NCBI GenBank assembly: GCA_964537525.1
Contig: CAZIAB010000025.1
Span: 1 to 12,601, forward strand
Length of the DNA stretch: 12,601 nucleotides
Source of the DNA: CAYMDJ01 sp964537525
GTDB taxonomy: Archaea; Aenigmatarchaeota; Aenigmatarchaeia; QMZP01
Reading direction: 5' to 3'
Of the stretch, positions 1-7,368 are shown piece by piece. Made by a program: the position numbers and the translations under genes. The notes under the pieces are model-generated. The model had not been told where the DNA came from and made no database searches. It saw only the letters and a list, made by a program, of their open reading frames with translations. Positions within the stretch are counted from its first letter, which is position 1. Every line of letters begins with the position of its first letter.

Positions 1-4
1 GACC

Positions 5-63
5 TATAAATGTCGTCATCTGCCAGACGAATGTATTTAACAGACCTGGACAATTATTATATT
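5..63 (+). promoter_or_regulatory. promoter region of the mbh operon
   Basis: Two TATA-like boxes are visible: TATAAA at 5-10 and TATTTAA at 34-40. The second is centred 27 bases upstream of the ATG at 64. That is the usual TATA-to-start distance in archaea, so it predicts a leaderless mbhA mRNA; no Shine-Dalgarno sequence precedes this ATG. The first box would place transcription start near 33, giving a leader of about 30 bases or start at the in-frame ATG at 31. Position-based inference only. Confidence 0.5.
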
Positions 64-534
64 ATGAAGGGTTTTGTGATAACCTTAGTTCTGGTTTTCC
101 TGGCATGGATTGCATTAACCCTGTCCCTCTCTCCCGATGAGCTTCTGGTTGGTTTCGTTGTCTCCCTGGTGATAACGTCGATATCCCACAAGGTCCTTCA
201 CCCTGACAGGCCTGCCCTGATATTCAATCCCCTGAGGTGGGGCAACATGATTCTTTACATACTGGTGTTCCTTTACGTTGAGGTCCTCTCCCACATCGAT
301 GTGGTGAAGAGGGTATTCACGGGGAAGGTGAGGCCGGCAATAGTCGAGATAAGGACCGGGATAAGGTCAGATTCAGGGAAGATGGTCCTCGGTAACTCGA
401 TAACCCTGACACCAGGAACGCTCACCCTCAGGGTGGGTGGAAACAGCATGTTCATCCACACGATAGGATATGACAGGAAGAAGAGGATTGGGGAACTCTT
501 CGAGGGATACTGGAGGAGGGCAAGCAATGATTGA
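64..534 (+). CDS. mbhA: Mbh hydrogenase subunit A, MnhE/MrpE-like
   Basis: This is a 156-aa membrane subunit of the Mrp-antiporter-like module of a membrane-bound [NiFe] hydrogenase. Two or three hydrophobic helices (about 1-45 and 58-75) are followed by a soluble domain carrying the MnhE signature NSITLTPGTLT at 111-121. MnhE proteins occur in every Mrp antiporter and in Mbh; their exact role in ion movement is not settled. I chose ATG 64 because MnhE proteins begin directly with the first helix and a TATA-like box sits 27 bases upstream. In-frame ATGs at 10 and 31 would add 18 or 11 polar residues that the family does not need. It is the first gene of the operon, and its end overlaps mbhB by 8 bases. 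The family call is firm; the exact start is less so. Confidence 0.9.
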   Translation: MKGFVITLVLVFLAWIALTLSLSPDELLVGFVVSLVITSISHKVLHPDRPALIFNPLRWGNMILYILVFLYVEVLSHIDVVKRVFTGKVRPAIVEIRTGIRSDSGKMVLGNSITLTPGTLTLRVGGNSMFIHTIGYDRKKRIGELFEGYWRRASND

Positions 535-772
535 GTATCTTTTCATGGCAGCTGGGATTATTGCACTGGTGAGGGCGGTCATCGGAAGGACATTTGCGGA
601 CAGGGTGATAGGGATTGGCGCCTTTGTCAACATGGTCATCGTCCTTATGGTAATATATGCAGTGAACACAGGGGAGGGGATGATTATTGACATAGCGCTC
701 CTGCTTACCCTCCTTTCTTTCGTGGGAACGCTGTCGATTGCGAAGTACCTGACTCCCAAGGAGGAGATATGA
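527..772 (+). CDS. mbhB: Mbh hydrogenase subunit B, MnhF/MrpF-like
   Basis: This is a small hydrophobic protein of 81 aa with three predicted helices (about 3-18, 28-45 and 54-73), the normal size and layout of MrpF/MnhF. It shows the family pattern DRVIGIGAFVN near 25-35 and an Asp at 55 (IDIALLL) in the last helix. It belongs to the ion-translocating membrane arm. The start at ATG 527 is preceded by GGAGG within 511-520; an upstream in-frame ATG at 470 lies deep in mbhA and is not needed. It overlaps mbhA by 8 bases and mbhC by ATGA, which suggests translational coupling. Confidence 0.9.
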   Translation: MIEYLFMAAGIIALVRAVIGRTFADRVIGIGAFVNMVIVLMVIYAVNTGEGMIIDIALLLTLLSFVGTLSIAKYLTPKEEI

Positions 773-1095
773 TAGACCTGATATCAGCAGTCCTGCTGGC
801 AGTAAGCGGCATCCTGGCAGTGATTGGCTCAGTTGGTCTGGTGAGGTTCCCTGACTTCTATACGAGAACGCATGCAGCCACCGTCGTGGGGGTCGGTTCC
901 TTCTCGCTTGCCCTTTTGGCAATCTTCATTGCGACCCTCTGGAGCGGGTTCTCGGTCAAGATACTTGCCATAATCATCATCAATCTCTTCACGAACCCCA
1001 CGGCAACCCATGCGATAGCCGATGCCGCGTACAGGATAGGCATCAGACCGAAGGGTCTTGTCCTGAACGAGCTGAAAGGGAGGGAAGGGAAATGA
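769..1095 (+). CDS. mbhC: Mbh hydrogenase subunit C, MnhG/MrpG-like
   Basis: This 108-aa protein has three predicted membrane helices. It carries the MnhG/PhaG signature RFPDFYTRTHAAT at 26-38 and NPTATH at 76-81 in the third helix, both hallmarks of this Mrp subunit. It is part of the sodium/proton module with MbhA, B, F and G. It starts at the ATG of an ATGA overlap with mbhB and ends in another ATGA with mbhD. The length is normal for the family, with a short polar C-terminal tail from about residue 93. Identification is secure from the motifs and gene order. Confidence 0.92.
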   Translation: MIDLISAVLLAVSGILAVIGSVGLVRFPDFYTRTHAATVVGVGSFSLALLAIFIATLWSGFSVKILAIIIINLFTNPTATHAIADAAYRIGIRPKGLVLNELKGREGK

Positions 1096-1331
1096 TATTC
1101 GAGATTGGCTTACTGGTTTTCATTTTCCTGACCGTCGCGGTCATAGAGAGCAGGGACCTGCTCTGGTCTGTCATATTCATGGCAGGGGCGGATGCAGTTC
1201 TGGCCATGCTGTTCTTCATGATGTCCGCGCCGGACGTCGCCATAACCCAGGTCTCAATAGTCGGGGGCCTGAGCACGCTGATATTCCTGATTGTCATCAG
1301 GAAGACGGGGAGGGGAAAACATGGAGACTAG
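1092..1331 (+). CDS. mbhD: Mbh hydrogenase subunit D (MrpA C-terminal-like)
   Basis: This small protein of 79 aa has three predicted helices. It contains SAPDVAITQVSIVGG at 45-59, matching the APDxAxTQ motif found in the C-terminal part of MrpA and in stand-alone MbhD (DUF4040-type). In Mbh it forms part of the membrane ion path beside MbhE. It overlaps mbhC by ATGA and mbhE by 11 bases. The family was assigned from the motif plus its position between mbhC and mbhE, which matches the Pyrococcus furiosus order. Confidence 0.85.
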   Translation: MIFEIGLLVFIFLTVAVIESRDLLWSVIFMAGADAVLAMLFFMMSAPDVAITQVSIVGGLSTLIFLIVIRKTGRGKHGD

Positions 1332-1614
1332 GTACGTGGGACTCGTATCCCTTGTCGTTATCTCGGCATTCATGATGCTCGCCGTCGCAGAGCTCCCGGA
1401 GTTCGGGAGCTTCCAGAAAAAGGATATAGCGACATACTACCTGGAAAACTCCCTTGAGGACACAGGCTCTGCAAACGCCGTGAACTCGATTGTCTGGGAC
1501 TACAGGGGATATGACACCCTGGGCGAGGAAACCGTCCTGTTCTGCGCAGCGCTCGGCGTCTTCACGATAATAAGGAGGAGATTCAGTGGACCTCATCATA
1601 AAGACGACCTCTAG
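1321..1614 (+). CDS. mbhE: Mbh hydrogenase subunit E (MrpA/MnhB-linked domain)
   Basis: This 97-aa protein has an N-terminal helix (about 5-23), an outward-facing middle segment and a second helix (about 70-84). The stretch NAVNSIVWDYRGYDTLGEE at 52-70 is the signature found where MrpA ends and in MbhE. I chose the ATG at 1321 because GGGGAGGGG lies just upstream and the first helix follows at once; an ATG at 1291 would add ten polar residues inside mbhD. It overlaps mbhD by 11 bases and mbhF by 29 bases, the longest overlap in the operon. Confidence 0.87.
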   Translation: METRYVGLVSLVVISAFMMLAVAELPEFGSFQKKDIATYYLENSLEDTGSANAVNSIVWDYRGYDTLGEETVLFCAALGVFTIIRRRFSGPHHKDDL

Positions 1615-1984
1615 GATACTGTTCCCGTTCGTGCTGCTGATGGGGATTTACGTGGCCCTCCACGGGCACATAAGCCCTGGCGGAGGGTTTTCGGCAGGCG
1701 CGATAATAGCGACCGGCTTCGCCCTCCTTGTCATAGCATACACCGAGGGGGACGTCGAGCACAGGTTCACGAAAGAGGAGCTGGTTGACATAAAGGCGGT
1801 GTCAGGGCTCATCCTCCTGATACTGATAATAAGCATGGGCTTTGCTTGGAGGCTCGAGCTCCTGAAGACCCAGTTCCCCCTTGCGCTCTGGAGCGGCGGC
1901 TTCACCCCTCTCCTCAACGTTGCAGGGGCCCTCATGGTGATAACGGCGATTGTCACGATTATATACGCTCTGGTGAAGGAATGA
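1586..1984 (+). CDS. mbhF: Mbh hydrogenase subunit F, MnhB/MrpB-like
   Basis: This 132-aa protein has four predicted helices and the very characteristic MnhB sequence HGHISPGGGFSAGA at 26-39. It is a membrane subunit of the Mrp-like module. The start is GTG at 1586, supported by AAGGAGGAG at 1572-1580; no ATG fits the family N-terminus. The start lies 29 bases inside the end of mbhE, so its translation is probably coupled to mbhE. It ends in an ATGA overlap with mbhG. Confidence 0.92.
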   Translation: MDLIIKTTSRILFPFVLLMGIYVALHGHISPGGGFSAGAIIATGFALLVIAYTEGDVEHRFTKEELVDIKAVSGLILLILIISMGFAWRLELLKTQFPLALWSGGFTPLLNVAGALMVITAIVTIIYALVKE

Positions 1985-2328
1985 TTGAATACCTGATTGC
2001 GATGCTGGCGGTGCTGCTGGGGATATATGCAGTGGCATTCAAGGACAACCTGATAAAGAAGGTCCTGGGACTGTCAATAATATCCAACGGGATCCATCTG
2101 TTCCTGATATCCATCGGTTACAGGACAAACGGAGGGATACCCATACTGAAGGACATGGATATAACGTCCTTTGCGCAGCTTGCCGTTGACCCGCTGCCTC
2201 AGGCGTTCGTGCTGACCTCCATCGTCATCAACCTGTCCGTGACAGCGGTCGCCCTTTCAATGATAATCCTGGTCTACAGGCATTTCGGTACGCTAGATGC
2301 CAGCAGGATAAGGGAGCTGAGGGGATGA
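1981..2328 (+). CDS. mbhG: Mbh hydrogenase subunit G, MnhC/MrpC (NuoK-like)
   Basis: This 115-aa, three-helix protein is homologous to MrpC and, more distantly, to NuoK of complex I. The hallmark VDPLPQAFVLTSIVI at 69-83 leads into the third helix. It forms part of the ion-translocating membrane arm next to the MbhH antiporter-like subunit. I chose the ATG at 1981 because it forms an ATGA overlap with mbhF and because MrpC proteins begin MIEY or similar; a longer frame from 1846 overlaps mbhF and adds only polar residues. It ends in an ATGA with mbhH. Confidence 0.93.
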   Translation: MIEYLIAMLAVLLGIYAVAFKDNLIKKVLGLSIISNGIHLFLISIGYRTNGGIPILKDMDITSFAQLAVDPLPQAFVLTSIVINLSVTAVALSMIILVYRHFGTLDASRIRELRG

Positions 2329-3779
2329 TATACGGTTTCTATGCAGTCGGGGTGTTCCTTGCATCCGCGTTCCTGACGGGACTCGTCAGCATAAAGAGCG
2401 ACAGGTATGTCCCTCACATACCGATTGCCGCATCACTCGTTGCAGTCCTCCTTACCATAATGACCCTTCCTGATGTCTTCTTCTGGGGTGCGGTGAAGAT
2501 GCAGATGGAAGAATGGATAGCTCCCATAGGGATAAGCATAGTGGCTGATACACTCTCGGTCACCCTTGCGCTGGTTACCACGGTCATCGCGTTCCTCATC
2601 CTCCTGTTCTCTTACAGGTACATAAACAGGAACAGCGCCAAATACTATTCCCTGCTCTCCCTGATGTTCGCTGGCGTCCTGGGAATCCTGTACACGGGCG
2701 ACATATTCAACATGTTCGTGTTCTTCGAGGTCCTCAGCGTTTCCTCGTACGGGCTGGTTGCATTCTACAGGAACCGGGTCTCCCTGGAGGCGGGCATAAA
2801 ATATCTGATAATGGGCTCTGTGGCGACGTCCATGCTCCTGCTCGGCATTGCGATGCTCTACGGGGTCACGGGAACGGTCAACATGGCAGACCTCGCGCTG
2901 AAGCTCCCCTTCGTGGGCGGCATGGTCCCCGCTGTTGCTCTCGCCCTGATAATGACAGGGATTGCCCTGAAGGCGGGCATCTTCCCGTTCCATGCATGGA
3001 TTGCCGACGCATATGAGGGTGCGCCATCCCCTGTGAGCGCCGCTCTCTCCGGTATCGGGATAAAGGCGGGGGTGTATGCGATGCTCAGGGTGGTTTTCAT
3101 AGTGTTCAATGCCCCAACGATCGTGCTGGACATGCTCCTTGTCTTCGGCGTGGCCTCAATGCTGATAGGCGCGCTGCTAGCCCTGGGGCAGGACAACCTA
3201 AAGAGGATGCTTGCATACTCCTCGGTGAGCCAGATGGGATACATATTCATGGCAATCGGCCTGGGGACGGCCCTCGGGACAGCCGCGGGCCTCCTCCACA
3301 TAGTGAACCACATGATTATAAAATCCCTTCTCTTCCTCTCGGCAGGCACGGTCCTCTGGAAAGCCAAATCCACCAACATGAAGGAGATAGCCAACACCGT
3401 AAGGACCACCCCCCTGATGACGTATTCCTTCCTCTTTGGTGTCCTTGCCCTCGCGGGAATCCCCCTGTTCAACGGCTTCGTGAGCAAGTGGCTGATATAC
3501 GTCGCGTCCTTTGAGAAGATGCCCCTCCTCACTGTGATAGCACTCGTTACGTCAGCCATAACCCTCGCGTACGGGCTGAAGGCATTCTATGCGGTTTTCC
3601 TCAGCAATGAGAAGGCAGGGTCAAAGGTCGTGTTGCCGCTCTCGATGAAAATTCCACTTGTAGTCCTGATTGCCATTATAATACTTCTCGGCGTCATTCC
3701 ACAGATTGGGATATGGCTCGCGGAGATGATGTCAGGGAGCCTCAACCCCTCCCTGTACACGGGGGTGGTGCTCGGATGA
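2325..3779 (+). CDS. mbhH: Mbh hydrogenase subunit H, MnhD/MrpD antiporter-like
   Basis: This is the large antiporter-like subunit (484 aa, about 14 helices), related to MrpD and to NuoL/M/N of complex I. Residues expected in the proton path are present: Glu135 in FFEVLSVSSYG, Lys216 in LKAGIFPFHAW, Lys247 in GIKAGVY, His325, His329 and Lys333 around HIVNHMIIKS, and Lys389 in FVSKW. The segment DNLKRMLAYSSVSQMGY at 290-306 is the standard family motif. It probably pumps ions driven by the hydrogenase reaction. It starts and ends with ATGA overlaps. Confidence 0.95.
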   Translation: MIYGFYAVGVFLASAFLTGLVSIKSDRYVPHIPIAASLVAVLLTIMTLPDVFFWGAVKMQMEEWIAPIGISIVADTLSVTLALVTTVIAFLILLFSYRYINRNSAKYYSLLSLMFAGVLGILYTGDIFNMFVFFEVLSVSSYGLVAFYRNRVSLEAGIKYLIMGSVATSMLLLGIAMLYGVTGTVNMADLALKLPFVGGMVPAVALALIMTGIALKAGIFPFHAWIADAYEGAPSPVSAALSGIGIKAGVYAMLRVVFIVFNAPTIVLDMLLVFGVASMLIGALLALGQDNLKRMLAYSSVSQMGYIFMAIGLGTALGTAAGLLHIVNHMIIKSLLFLSAGTVLWKAKSTNMKEIANTVRTTPLMTYSFLFGVLALAGIPLFNGFVSKWLIYVASFEKMPLLTVIALVTSAITLAYGLKAFYAVFLSNEKAGSKVVLPLSMKIPLVVLIAIIILLGVIPQIGIWLAEMMSGSLNPSLYTGVVLG

Positions 3780-4093
3780 TATACGATGCCAACATGCTGC
3801 AGCAGATGATTCTCCTGTTTGCGCTGTTCTTTGCCGTATCACTTGGCATATACGTGGTGATAAAGAAGGAGGTCAGGGGAACCCGGGCGGGAAGGATATA
3901 CGTCGGCGGCGAGGACCTCAGGCCGGATGACGTTGACATATCGCCGATGGATTTCTATGCGAGCATTGAGAGGACGCTGAGGGTGAAGAGGGTGGCTGAC
4001 CTTCATAACGGCGACCTCAGCAGGTACCTGATGTGGATGATAATAGGGATGTCGGTGTTCATGATAATACTGGTGTGGGGGATGGCCTTATGA
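3776..4093 (+). CDS. mbhI: Mbh hydrogenase subunit I (linker between membrane modules)
   Basis: This 105-aa protein has one helix at each end (about 8-29 and 84-103). The polar middle contains GRIYVGGED at 39-47 and a probable amphipathic stretch around 57-75. Position and pattern match MbhI of the Pyrococcus furiosus complex, where it sits between the antiporter-like and hydrogenase modules; no enzymatic role is known. It starts with an ATGA overlap with mbhH at 3776 and ends with an ATGA with mbhJ. Identification rests mainly on gene order and topology. Confidence 0.8.
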   Translation: MIYDANMLQQMILLFALFFAVSLGIYVVIKKEVRGTRAGRIYVGGEDLRPDDVDISPMDFYASIERTLRVKRVADLHNGDLSRYLMWMIIGMSVFMIILVWGMAL

Positions 4094-4548
4094 GGATGTC
4101 GAGGTTCAGGCTGGTTGACAGGCTGGTATCACACGCGAGGAGGAAGTCCCCGTGGGTCCTGCACCTGGACATGGCAGGCTGCAATGGCTGCTCCATAGAG
4201 ATATTCGCCGCGATGAACCCGAGGTTCGACATAGAGAGGTTCGGCGGGATAGTGAAGTCAAACCCGAGGCATACGGACATCCTTCTCCTCGATGGGGCGG
4301 TCTCGAGAAAGATTGCCCCGGCCGTCAGAAGGATATACGAGCAGACGCCAGAACCCAAGGTGGTAGTCGCGGTAGGGGTTTGCGCAACGAGCAAGGGCGT
4401 CTTCCACGATGCGTACAATATAGTAGGGCCCCTTGATAGGATAATCCCGGTTGACGTTTACGTTCCGGGGTGCCCGCCCAGGCCAGAGGCCATATTGCAG
4501 GGCTTGCTGTTGGCGATGGAGAAATGGAAGGAGAAGTGGATGGTATGA
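4090..4548 (+). CDS. mbhJ: [NiFe]-hydrogenase small subunit, group 4 (NuoB-like)
   Basis: This 152-aa electron-transfer subunit corresponds to NuoB of complex I and carries the proximal [4Fe-4S] cluster. Four expected cysteine ligands are seen: Cys31 and Cys34 in MAGCNGCSIE, Cys98 in GVCATSKG, and Cys128 in VPGCPPRP. It lacks the extra C-terminal domain of uptake hydrogenase small subunits, as group 4 enzymes do. Electrons reach it from MbhN and pass to the NiFe site in MbhL. It starts in an ATGA overlap with mbhI; an ATG at 4096 is a minor alternative. It ends in an ATGA with mbhK. Confidence 0.95.
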   Translation: MRMSRFRLVDRLVSHARRKSPWVLHLDMAGCNGCSIEIFAAMNPRFDIERFGGIVKSNPRHTDILLLDGAVSRKIAPAVRRIYEQTPEPKVVVAVGVCATSKGVFHDAYNIVGPLDRIIPVDVYVPGCPPRPEAILQGLLLAMEKWKEKWMV

Positions 4549-4961
4549 CAGAACGGTGGATAACCGGACTGGGAAAGGTCTACCATGAATGGAAGAACAC
4601 AATCTTCATTGACGTTCCCGAAAAGGACGTGATGAAGGTTCTCGGCAGGGCAAAGGATAGGGGGGCCTGGCTGAATGACGTTGCCGGATATGACAACGGC
4701 AAGGAATACGAGGTTTCGTACACGTTCACCAGCGCGGGGATTGTGTTCACCATCAGGACCAAGATTTCCAGAGAGAAACCAGAGATAGAATCCGCCACGA
4801 AGCTCTTCCCCGGGGCAGAGCTGATGGAGAGGGAATGCTTCGAGTCCCTCGGTATCGACTTCCCGGGAAACCCCTACCTGAAGAACATCCTGCACGACAA
4901 GACCACGCCGAAGACACCGCTCAGAAAAAAGGAGGTAAAGGATGCCAGGAAAAAAGCCTGA
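4545..4961 (+). CDS. mbhK: Mbh hydrogenase subunit K, NuoC-like
   Basis: This 138-aa soluble subunit is related to NuoC (30-kDa subunit of complex I). The conserved block at 85-110 includes FPGAELMEREC and GIDFPGNP, matching the FPxAxxxERExxDxxGIxFxGHP pattern of the family. The C-terminus is lysine and arginine rich (RKKEVKDARKKA). It is structural and holds the MbhJ-MbhL hydrogenase module together. ATG 4545 is chosen from the ATGA overlap with mbhJ; a frame from 4470 lies inside mbhJ and adds unrelated residues. It overlaps mbhL by 20 bases and contains the mbhL ribosome binding site. Confidence 0.88.
   Translation: MTERWITGLGKVYHEWKNTIFIDVPEKDVMKVLGRAKDRGAWLNDVAGYDNGKEYEVSYTFTSAGIVFTIRTKISREKPEIESATKLFPGAELMERECFESLGIDFPGNPYLKNILHDKTTPKTPLRKKEVKDARKKA
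4929..4936 (+). promoter_or_regulatory. strong ribosome binding site for mbhL
   Basis: AAGGAGGT lies five bases before the ATG at 4942, inside the mbhK coding region. It fixes the mbhL start and gives the catalytic subunit the longest Shine-Dalgarno match I noticed in the operon. Confidence 0.75.
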
Positions 4962-6153
4962 GAGAACGAGGGAGGAGAGGAAGAAGATGTGCTACCACGT
5001 TCCGATAGGGCCGCAGCATCCCATGTACGTGGAGTCAGAGAACATAATGGTCCACCTGGACGGGGAGACCATAGTGGACGTCGATGTCAATATTGGCTAC
5101 ATGCACAGGGGGATAGAGGAGCTCATGCAGAGGAGGAATTACATACAGAACATATTCCTCTCTGAAAGGATATGCGGCATCTGTTCAGGAATCCACTCCA
5201 TGACGTACGCGCAGTGCGTCGAGAACATGGCGGAAATTAAGGAAATACCAGAGAGGGCAAAGCTGATAAGGACCATAATCCTGGAGCTGGAGAGGCTCCA
5301 TTCTCATCTCCTGTTCTTCGGGGTCGCGGGTTATGAGATTGGCCTGGACACGCTGTTCATGTACACGTGGAGGGACAGGGAACAGGTCCTTGACATGCTG
5401 GAGATGATATCAGGCAACCGCGTAAACTATGCTATGCCCACCCCCGGGGGAGTGAGGAGAAACATCCCGGAGGGGAAGATACCGGGAATGATAAAGAAGC
5501 TTGATTATCTCGAGAAGCAGTCAAAATATTACGCAAAGGTTTTCCAGCATGACAGGCTCTTCGGTGAAAGGTCAGAGGGTCTGGGAATACTGAAGAGGGA
5601 CGACGTGCAGAGGTTCCACATAGTGGGGCCTGTCGCGAGGGCCTCGGGCATAAGGGACGACGCCAGGAAGAACGTGCCCTACCTGGTCTATGACGAGCTG
5701 GACTGGTCGATGGTAACGCAGACAGGGAAGGACGTGAAGGCCAGGGTAATGGTCAAGGCCCTTGAGATGTTCCAGTCAATAAAAATCCTGAGGCAGTGCC
5801 TGGCGAGGGTGGTGAAGACCCCCGGAGAGCTCAAGGTCAGGTTCCCGCTGGTCATCCCCCCGGCAGAGGGGATTGCCGTCATGGAAGCGCCCAGGGGCGA
5901 GTTGATCTACCATGGAAGGTCGAACGGGACTGACATGCCGGAAAGGATGAGGATAAGGACACCGAGCTTCGTTAACATACCCTATTCGCTCCCCCTGATG
6001 CTCAGGGACCAGCAGCTGGCAGACCTTCCAATAATAGTTGCCTCTATAGACCCATGCTTCTCGTGCTGCGACAGGGTTACCCTGCTGGACACGAAGACTG
6101 GGGAGAAGAAAGGGGTGGATGAAACCTTCCTGAGGAGGCTGAGGGATGTTTGA
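4942..6153 (+). CDS. mbhL: [NiFe]-hydrogenase large (catalytic) subunit, group 4
   Basis: This 403-aa catalytic subunit (NuoD-like) binds the NiFe(CN)2CO site through two CxxC pairs: Cys78/Cys81 in RICGICSGIH and Cys372/Cys375 in DPCFSCCDR. Reduction of protons to H2 occurs here. After Arg378 there is a 25-residue tail starting VTLLDTKTGEKK. E. coli HycE has a comparable tail after DPCxSCTDR that HycI removes during maturation, so cleavage between Arg378 and Val379 is expected here, probably by the endopeptidase encoded at 7369-7812. The start at ATG 4942 follows a strong ribosome binding site. It overlaps mbhK by 20 bases and mbhM by 8. Confidence 0.96.
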   Translation: MPGKKPERTREERKKMCYHVPIGPQHPMYVESENIMVHLDGETIVDVDVNIGYMHRGIEELMQRRNYIQNIFLSERICGICSGIHSMTYAQCVENMAEIKEIPERAKLIRTIILELERLHSHLLFFGVAGYEIGLDTLFMYTWRDREQVLDMLEMISGNRVNYAMPTPGGVRRNIPEGKIPGMIKKLDYLEKQSKYYAKVFQHDRLFGERSEGLGILKRDDVQRFHIVGPVARASGIRDDARKNVPYLVYDELDWSMVTQTGKDVKARVMVKALEMFQSIKILRQCLARVVKTPGELKVRFPLVIPPAEGIAVMEAPRGELIYHGRSNGTDMPERMRIRTPSFVNIPYSLPLMLRDQQLADLPIIVASIDPCFSCCDRVTLLDTKTGEKKGVDETFLRRLRDV

Positions 6154-7027
6154 GATTCTGGTTTATCCGGGGGTCGCATTCATCGTGATAGCCAGCATGC
6201 TGTATTCGGGCATCATGAGGAAGCTGGCAGCCAGGATGCAGAACAGGAAGGGGCCCCCGATATGGCAGCCCTTCTGGGACTTCATAAAGCTCCTTTCAAA
6301 GGATACCATCCAGCCCGAGCAGGCAAGGCCCGGATACAACGTGTGGCCCACGCTGGGATTCGTTTCGGTCCTCGTTGCTGCCCTGGCAATACCGATAGGG
6401 GGGATGGCGGCGCTGAACCTGCCCGGGGACCTTATAATAGTCGTTTACTTCCTTTCATTCGGGAGCATGTGCCTCTACATGGCAGGCCTCTCGTCCGCAA
6501 ACCCCTTCGGTGTGATAGGCGCCATGAGGGGGATAACCCAGATGGTCGGTTATGAGTTCCCGTTCCTTGCCTCTTTAATCACGGTTGCCGTGGCGAGGGG
6601 GACGCTGTCCCTGTGGAACATCAACTTCTTCCAGGTGAATTACGGCTACCTTGCCTTCTGGTACCCGTTTGCCTTCATCGCGTTCTTCGTTTCCATCATG
6701 GCCAAGGCAGAAATCCCGCCGTTCCACACCCCGACAGCGCACCAGGAGATTGTTTCCGGGTACTACACAGAATATTCAGGGACCAACCTGGCGATGATAG
6801 AGATGACTCATTACATAAAGCTCTTCGCCCTCCTTGCGCTGGGCGTTGCCGTCTTCTTCGGCGGCTCTGCCACCATATGGGGATTCCTGGCAAAGACCCT
6901 TGTCCTGCTCTTCGCGGTGGTGGTCTTCAGGGTCGTTTTCGCCAGGCTCAGGATAGACCAGGCATTCCGTCTGACATGGTTCTTCGGGATTGTTGCCCTT
7001 GTAGATTTGGTGAGGGTGCTGCTATGA
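6146..7027 (+). CDS. mbhM: Mbh hydrogenase membrane anchor subunit M, NuoH-like
   Basis: This 293-aa integral membrane protein has about eight helices and is homologous to NuoH and HycD. It anchors the hydrogenase module and probably begins the proton path. Conserved segments are AARMQNRKGPP at 28-38, GYEFPF at 135-140, MAKAEIPPFHTPTAHQE at 185-201 with EIVSGYYTEYSG at 201-212, and RLRIDQAFRLTW at 267-278. The cluster of charged residues (Glu189, Glu201, Glu209) is typical of the NuoH quinone/ion region. It starts 8 bases inside mbhL and ends in an ATGA with mbhN. Confidence 0.95.
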   Translation: MFEILVYPGVAFIVIASMLYSGIMRKLAARMQNRKGPPIWQPFWDFIKLLSKDTIQPEQARPGYNVWPTLGFVSVLVAALAIPIGGMAALNLPGDLIIVVYFLSFGSMCLYMAGLSSANPFGVIGAMRGITQMVGYEFPFLASLITVAVARGTLSLWNINFFQVNYGYLAFWYPFAFIAFFVSIMAKAEIPPFHTPTAHQEIVSGYYTEYSGTNLAMIEMTHYIKLFALLALGVAVFFGGSATIWGFLAKTLVLLFAVVVFRVVFARLRIDQAFRLTWFFGIVALVDLVRVLL

Positions 7028-7368
7028 TTATGCTTCCGAGGTCCCTGGTGACGCTGTTCAGGAGGGTTGCCACGGAGAAGTACCCGAAGGTCAAGCCCGT
7101 CCTTCCGCAGGGTTTCAGGGGAAGGCCCGTCCACGACCCTGACAAGTGCATATACTGCGGGCTCTGCGAGAAGTACTGCCCATCAGGGGCGATATCGGTT
7201 GACAGGGCAAAGAAGACATGGACCCATGACGCTGGAAAATGCCTGTTCTGTGCCCAGTGCGAGGAAACCTGCCACGAGATGCCCAAGAGGGACGCTATCC
7301 ACATGAGCCAGGAATTCGAGCTCGCCTCGAGGAGCAGGAAGCGCCTCGTAAAAATCAGCGGGAAGTAA
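7024..7368 (+). CDS. mbhN: Mbh hydrogenase 2[4Fe-4S] ferredoxin subunit N, NuoI-like
   Basis: This 114-aa electron-input subunit takes electrons from soluble ferredoxin and passes them to MbhJ. Two CxxCxxCxxxC motifs are present: Cys42, 45, 48 and 52 followed by Pro, and Cys73, 76, 79 and 83 followed by His rather than the usual Pro. The N-terminal 30 residues are basic and probably contact the membrane subunit. ATG 7024 is chosen from the ATGA overlap with mbhM; a longer frame from 6613 lies inside mbhM. It is the last gene of the operon. Its TAA is directly followed by the stop of the convergent endopeptidase gene. Confidence 0.95.
   Translation: MIMLPRSLVTLFRRVATEKYPKVKPVLPQGFRGRPVHDPDKCIYCGLCEKYCPSGAISVDRAKKTWTHDAGKCLFCAQCEETCHEMPKRDAIHMSQEFELASRSRKRLVKISGK
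7350..7354 (-). terminator. possible T-tract terminator for the endopeptidase gene
   Basis: On the - strand a TTTTT run lies 15-19 bases beyond the stop codon of the endopeptidase gene, inside the 3' end of mbhN. Archaeal transcription can end at such U-tracts. It is weak evidence by itself. Confidence 0.3.

Noticed and set aside
2858..3559. 233-aa open frame on the - strand
   Set aside because: It is antisense to the central part of mbhH, a strongly conserved gene, and its product is Arg/Met rich with no recognisable motif.
6613..7023. upstream extension of the mbhN frame
   Set aside because: It lies wholly within mbhM in another frame; the ATGA start at 7024 fits the ferredoxin subunit.
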